A stretch of DNA of 64,000 nt from Zhihengliuella sp. ISTPL4. Its GTDB lineage: Bacteria > Actinomycetota > Actinomycetes > Actinomycetales > Microbacteriaceae. The stretch is taken from NCBI RefSeq assembly GCF_002848265.1, contig NZ_CP025422.1:1828727-1892726 (forward strand), written 5' to 3'. Position numbers and translations under genes: made by a program. Below the pieces are notes generated by a model. The model was not told where the DNA came from and did no database searches. It saw only the letters and a list, made by a program, of their open reading frames with translations. Shown here piece by piece: positions 61,587 through 64,000 of the stretch. The stretch's first letter is position 1; each line of letters starts with the position of its first letter.

Positions 61587-62726
61587 ATGGCACGCTCCCC
61601 CCGCCGCGCGCGCATCGGCGCCGGCATCGCCCTGGCCACCACGGCCGTCATCGCACTGACCTCCTGCGCCTCGGCGACCGACGCCCCGGCTGCCGGTGAC
61701 GACGCCGTTGATGCGGCGAGCGCCACCTCCGTCGAGGACTTCGGGTCGTTCGCGGAGCTGGAGGCGGCCGCGAAGGAGGAGGGGCAGCTCAACGTCATCG
61801 CCCTCCCGCGCGACTGGGCGAACTATGGCGAGATCCTCGATCTGTTCGCCGAGAAGTACCCCGAGATCACCATCAACGAGGCGTCGCCCGACGTCTCCAG
61901 CGCCGAGGAGATCCAGGCGGCCGAGACGAACAAGGGCCTCGACACCGCCCCGGACGTCTTCGACCTGGGCCTCACCGTCGCCCTGCAGAACACCGATGCC
62001 TTCGCCCCCTACAAGGTGCAGACGTGGGACGACATCCCCGACGAGCTGAAGGAGCCCACCGGCCTCTTCGTCGGCGACTACGGCGGCTACATGTCCATCG
62101 GCTACGACTCCTCGAAATTCGACGCCCCAGCTGAGCTGTCCGACCTCCTCTCCGCCGACTACAAGGGTGCCGTGGCCATCAACGGCGACCCGACCCAGGC
62201 CGGAGCGGCCTTCGCCGCCGTGGGCCTCGCGACCGTGCAGTCGGACGGCACGCTCGACGACTTCCAGCCGGGCATCGACTTCTTCGCCGACCTGCAGAAG
62301 GCGGGGAACCTGCTCAAGGTCGACGTCACGACCGCGACCGTCGCCAGCGGAGAGACCCCCGTCGTCTTCGACTGGGACTACCTGAACGCCGCACACGCGA
62401 CCGACAACCCGGACTGGAAGGTCGAGGTCCTCGACGGCACCGGCTACGCCGGCTACTACAACCAGGCCATCAACGTCGACGCCCCGAACCCGGCCGCCGC
62501 ACGTCTGTGGCAGGAGTTCCTGTACAGCGACGAGGTGCAGAACCTGTGGCTGAAGGGCGGCGCCCGTCCGGTGCGCATGGAGGCGATGACCGAGGCCGGC
62601 ACGATCGACGAGGAGCTCGCCTCCGCTCTCCCCGACGCCCCGGAGGAGACCGTCGTGCCCACCGAAGAGCAGTCCGAGAATGCCGGCACGCTGCTCGGCG
62701 AGAAGTGGGCAGCGGCGGTCCAGTGA
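61587..62726 (+). CDS. ABC transporter substrate-binding lipoprotein (polyamine/Fe3+/phosphonate-type)
   Basis: A 379-aa lipoprotein: signal peptide with lipobox IALTSC (Cys about residue 27), an Ala/Asp-rich spacer, then ELEAAAKEEGQLNVIALPRD and LFAEKYPEITINEASPDVSS, typical of type 2 periplasmic proteins of the PotD/FbpA/PhnS cluster. ATG 61587 with AGAGGA 6 bases upstream. First gene of an importer with two permeases that continues past the right edge; the ligand (polyamine, thiamine, iron or aminophosphonate) cannot be named. Its leader has a perfect 12-bp inverted repeat covering the ribosome site. Confidence 0.9.
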   Translation: MARSPRRARIGAGIALATTAVIALTSCASATDAPAAGDDAVDAASATSVEDFGSFAELEAAAKEEGQLNVIALPRDWANYGEILDLFAEKYPEITINEASPDVSSAEEIQAAETNKGLDTAPDVFDLGLTVALQNTDAFAPYKVQTWDDIPDELKEPTGLFVGDYGGYMSIGYDSSKFDAPAELSDLLSADYKGAVAINGDPTQAGAAFAAVGLATVQSDGTLDDFQPGIDFFADLQKAGNLLKVDVTTATVASGETPVVFDWDYLNAAHATDNPDWKVEVLDGTGYAGYYNQAINVDAPNPAAARLWQEFLYSDEVQNLWLKGGARPVRMEAMTEAGTIDEELASALPDAPEETVVPTEEQSENAGTLLGEKWAAAVQ

Positions 62727-63661
62727 CCACCGCCGTCGCACCGGGGGTGGATGCTTCGGCGTCCGCCCCCGTCACCACCGCCGGACCCGCGTCGCACGCG
62801 CGGGCCCGGCGGTCGGCGCCATCCACGGCGTGGCTGGGGCTCGTGCCCTTCGCCGCATACGTGCTGCTGTTCCTCGCCGTGCCCACAGTGCTCGCGATCG
62901 GCTCCGGGTTTTTCGACGGCGACGGCGCCTTCACCTGGACGAACGTCGCCGCCCTCGGCGACCCGGTGGTGCTCACGGCCTTCGCGAACTCGGCGGGCCT
63001 GTCGCTACTCACCGCGGCGGTCGGCGCGATCGTCGGCGCCCTGGTCTCGTATGCGTTGCTCGGCATGAACCCGGACGGCGTCGTGCGGCGCTCCGTGGAC
63101 GCGGCGGCCGGGGTCCTCGCGCAGTTCGGCGGCGTCATGCTCGCGTTCGCCTTCATCGCCATGATCGGCATCCAGGGCGTGGTCACCGTCGTCCTCCGCG
63201 ACACGTTCGGCATCGACATCTTCGCGGAAGGCACCTGGCTGTACGAGCTGCCCGGCCTCATCCTCCCGTACATCTACTTCCAGGTGCCGCTCATGGTCAT
63301 CACCTTCCTCCCCGCCCTCGCCGCCCTGAAGCCGCAGTGGGTCGAGGCGAACCTCACCCTCGGGGGCAGCAGGGCGAGTTTCTGGCTGCGGATCGGCCTT
63401 CCGGTGCTGGCGCCGTCATTCCTCGCCAGTCTGCTGCTGCTCTTCGCGAACGCGTTCTCCTCGTACGCCACGGCCGCGGCGCTCGCGAGCCAGGGCTCGC
63501 AGATCGTCCCGCTGCAGATCCGCACGGCTCTCACCAGCGAGACCCTGCTCGGCCGGGAGAACCTCGCGGGAGCTCTCGCCCTCGGCATGATCGTCGTGGT
63601 CGGCGTCGTGATGGCGCTGTACTCGCTCATCCAGCGGCGCGCGGCACAGTGGCAGGCATGA
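62723..63661 (+). CDS. ABC transporter permease (PotB/PhnU-like)
   Basis: A 312-aa inner-membrane permease. N-terminal Ala/Ser/Arg tail, first helix WLGLVPFAAYVLLFLAVPTV, and the EAA loop VEANLTLGGSRASFWLRIGL before LPVLAPSFLASLLLLFANAF. The PotB/ThiP-like layout matches cluster-D binding proteins. GTG 62723 overlaps the binding-protein stop (GTGA) and its stop overlaps the next permease (ATGA), so all three are translationally coupled. Confidence 0.92.
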   Translation: MTTAVAPGVDASASAPVTTAGPASHARARRSAPSTAWLGLVPFAAYVLLFLAVPTVLAIGSGFFDGDGAFTWTNVAALGDPVVLTAFANSAGLSLLTAAVGAIVGALVSYALLGMNPDGVVRRSVDAAAGVLAQFGGVMLAFAFIAMIGIQGVVTVVLRDTFGIDIFAEGTWLYELPGLILPYIYFQVPLMVITFLPALAALKPQWVEANLTLGGSRASFWLRIGLPVLAPSFLASLLLLFANAFSSYATAAALASQGSQIVPLQIRTALTSETLLGRENLAGALALGMIVVVGVVMALYSLIQRRAAQWQA

Positions 63662-64000
63662 ACGGCCTCGCCCCGTCCCGCGCCACCCGCGCCGTGATCG
63701 GCATCGTCGTCGGCGCGTTCTTCGCGGTCCCCCTCGTGTCGACATTCCTCTTCACGCTGCGCGGCACGGACAGCCTCTCCTTCGCGCACTGGACGGCCCT
63801 CTTGGACCCCGCAGCGTCCGCGACTCTGAAGCCCATCTGGACGGGGCTCGGGAACTCCCTGGTCCTCGCCGCGGTGACGGTGGCGATCGTGCTGTTCCTC
63901 CTGGCCCCCACGATGATCCTCGTGAACCTGCGCTTCCCTCGGCTCAAGGCGGCCTTCGAGTTCGTCGCTCTCCTGCCGATCTCGATCCCCGCGATCGTCC
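63658..64000 (+). CDS. ABC transporter permease, second subunit (C-terminus off window)
   Basis: The first 114 codons of a PotC-like permease: RAVIGIVVGAFFAVPLVSTF is helix 1 and NSLVLAAVTVAIVLFLLAPT helix 2, then LPISIPAIV as the sequence leaves the window. ATG 63658 overlaps the preceding stop. It should be followed by the operon's ATPase, which is not in view. Confidence 0.9.
   Translation, partial: MNGLAPSRATRAVIGIVVGAFFAVPLVSTFLFTLRGTDSLSFAHWTALLDPAASATLKPIWTGLGNSLVLAAVTVAIVLFLLAPTMILVNLRFPRLKAAFEFVALLPISIPAIV

Overview
The window is high-G+C actinobacterial chromosome. Gene content points to Microbacteriaceae, most likely Microbacterium: actinobacterial RpoB/RpoC, menaquinone genes, a ResA/CcdA/ResB/ResC cytochrome c system, actinobacterial tRNAs and many leaderless starts. 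The genus is inferred from the encoded proteins. No phage, plasmid, insertion sequence, rRNA or CRISPR array is visible. It is dense core and transporter DNA: no gene-free gap exceeds 300 bases, and most genes carry good initiation signals.

Layout. 1-4.7 kb: a partial Asp23 gene, a TetR-MFS efflux pair, a small acidic protein, a CPBP protease, an unknown gene and two tRNAs. 4.8-10.7 kb (minus strand): M23 peptidase, inositol-monophosphatase family enzyme, membrane protein, enoyl-CoA hydratase, FBP/FusB-type protein, tRNA-Tyr and a PfkB kinase. 10.8-18.5 kb: the rpoB-rpoC operon. 18.5-24.2 kb: a dipeptide/oligopeptide ABC operon (binding protein, two permeases, fused double ATPase), with a PfkB sugar kinase divergent from it. 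25-30.8 kb: a sugar ABC operon ending in NagZ-type glycosidase and an RpiR regulator, probably for amino-sugar or cell-wall saccharide uptake. 30.8-35.4 kb: LCP ligase, spermidine-synthase-like protein, a TPR-like protein, SprT-like protease, DUF3054, ComB. 35.4-39.6 kb: FtsX/ATPase exporter plus a two-component system. 39.6-45.1 kb: methyltransferase and MenE, MenB and MenC, with PadR and a HAAS membrane protein between MenB and MenC. 45.1-50.6 kb: TetR, MMPL and YhgE export locus. 50.7-58 kb: 2H phosphoesterase, cytochrome c maturation, MerR/TrxB, histidine phosphatase and a small membrane protein. 58.2-64 kb: aspS, TauE, GNAT and the start of another ABC importer.

Regulatory architecture is unusually readable. 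About 19 genes lack a Shine-Dalgarno and have a -10 hexamer ending exactly 6 or 7 bases before the start codon, as expected for leaderless mRNAs. Local regulators sit beside clear inverted-repeat operators (TetR twice, PadR, MerR). Four kinds of palindromic intergenic repeat occur, and one of them has been taken into the reading frame of the double ABC ATPase as a tandem decapeptide linker.

I see no obvious new defence or biosynthetic system. The points most worth a second look are that coding palindrome, a degenerate ABC-ATPase-like tail on the MMPL protein, Asn at the RpoB position equivalent to E. coli His526, and an inverted repeat that could mask the ribosome binding site of a solute-binding-protein gene.
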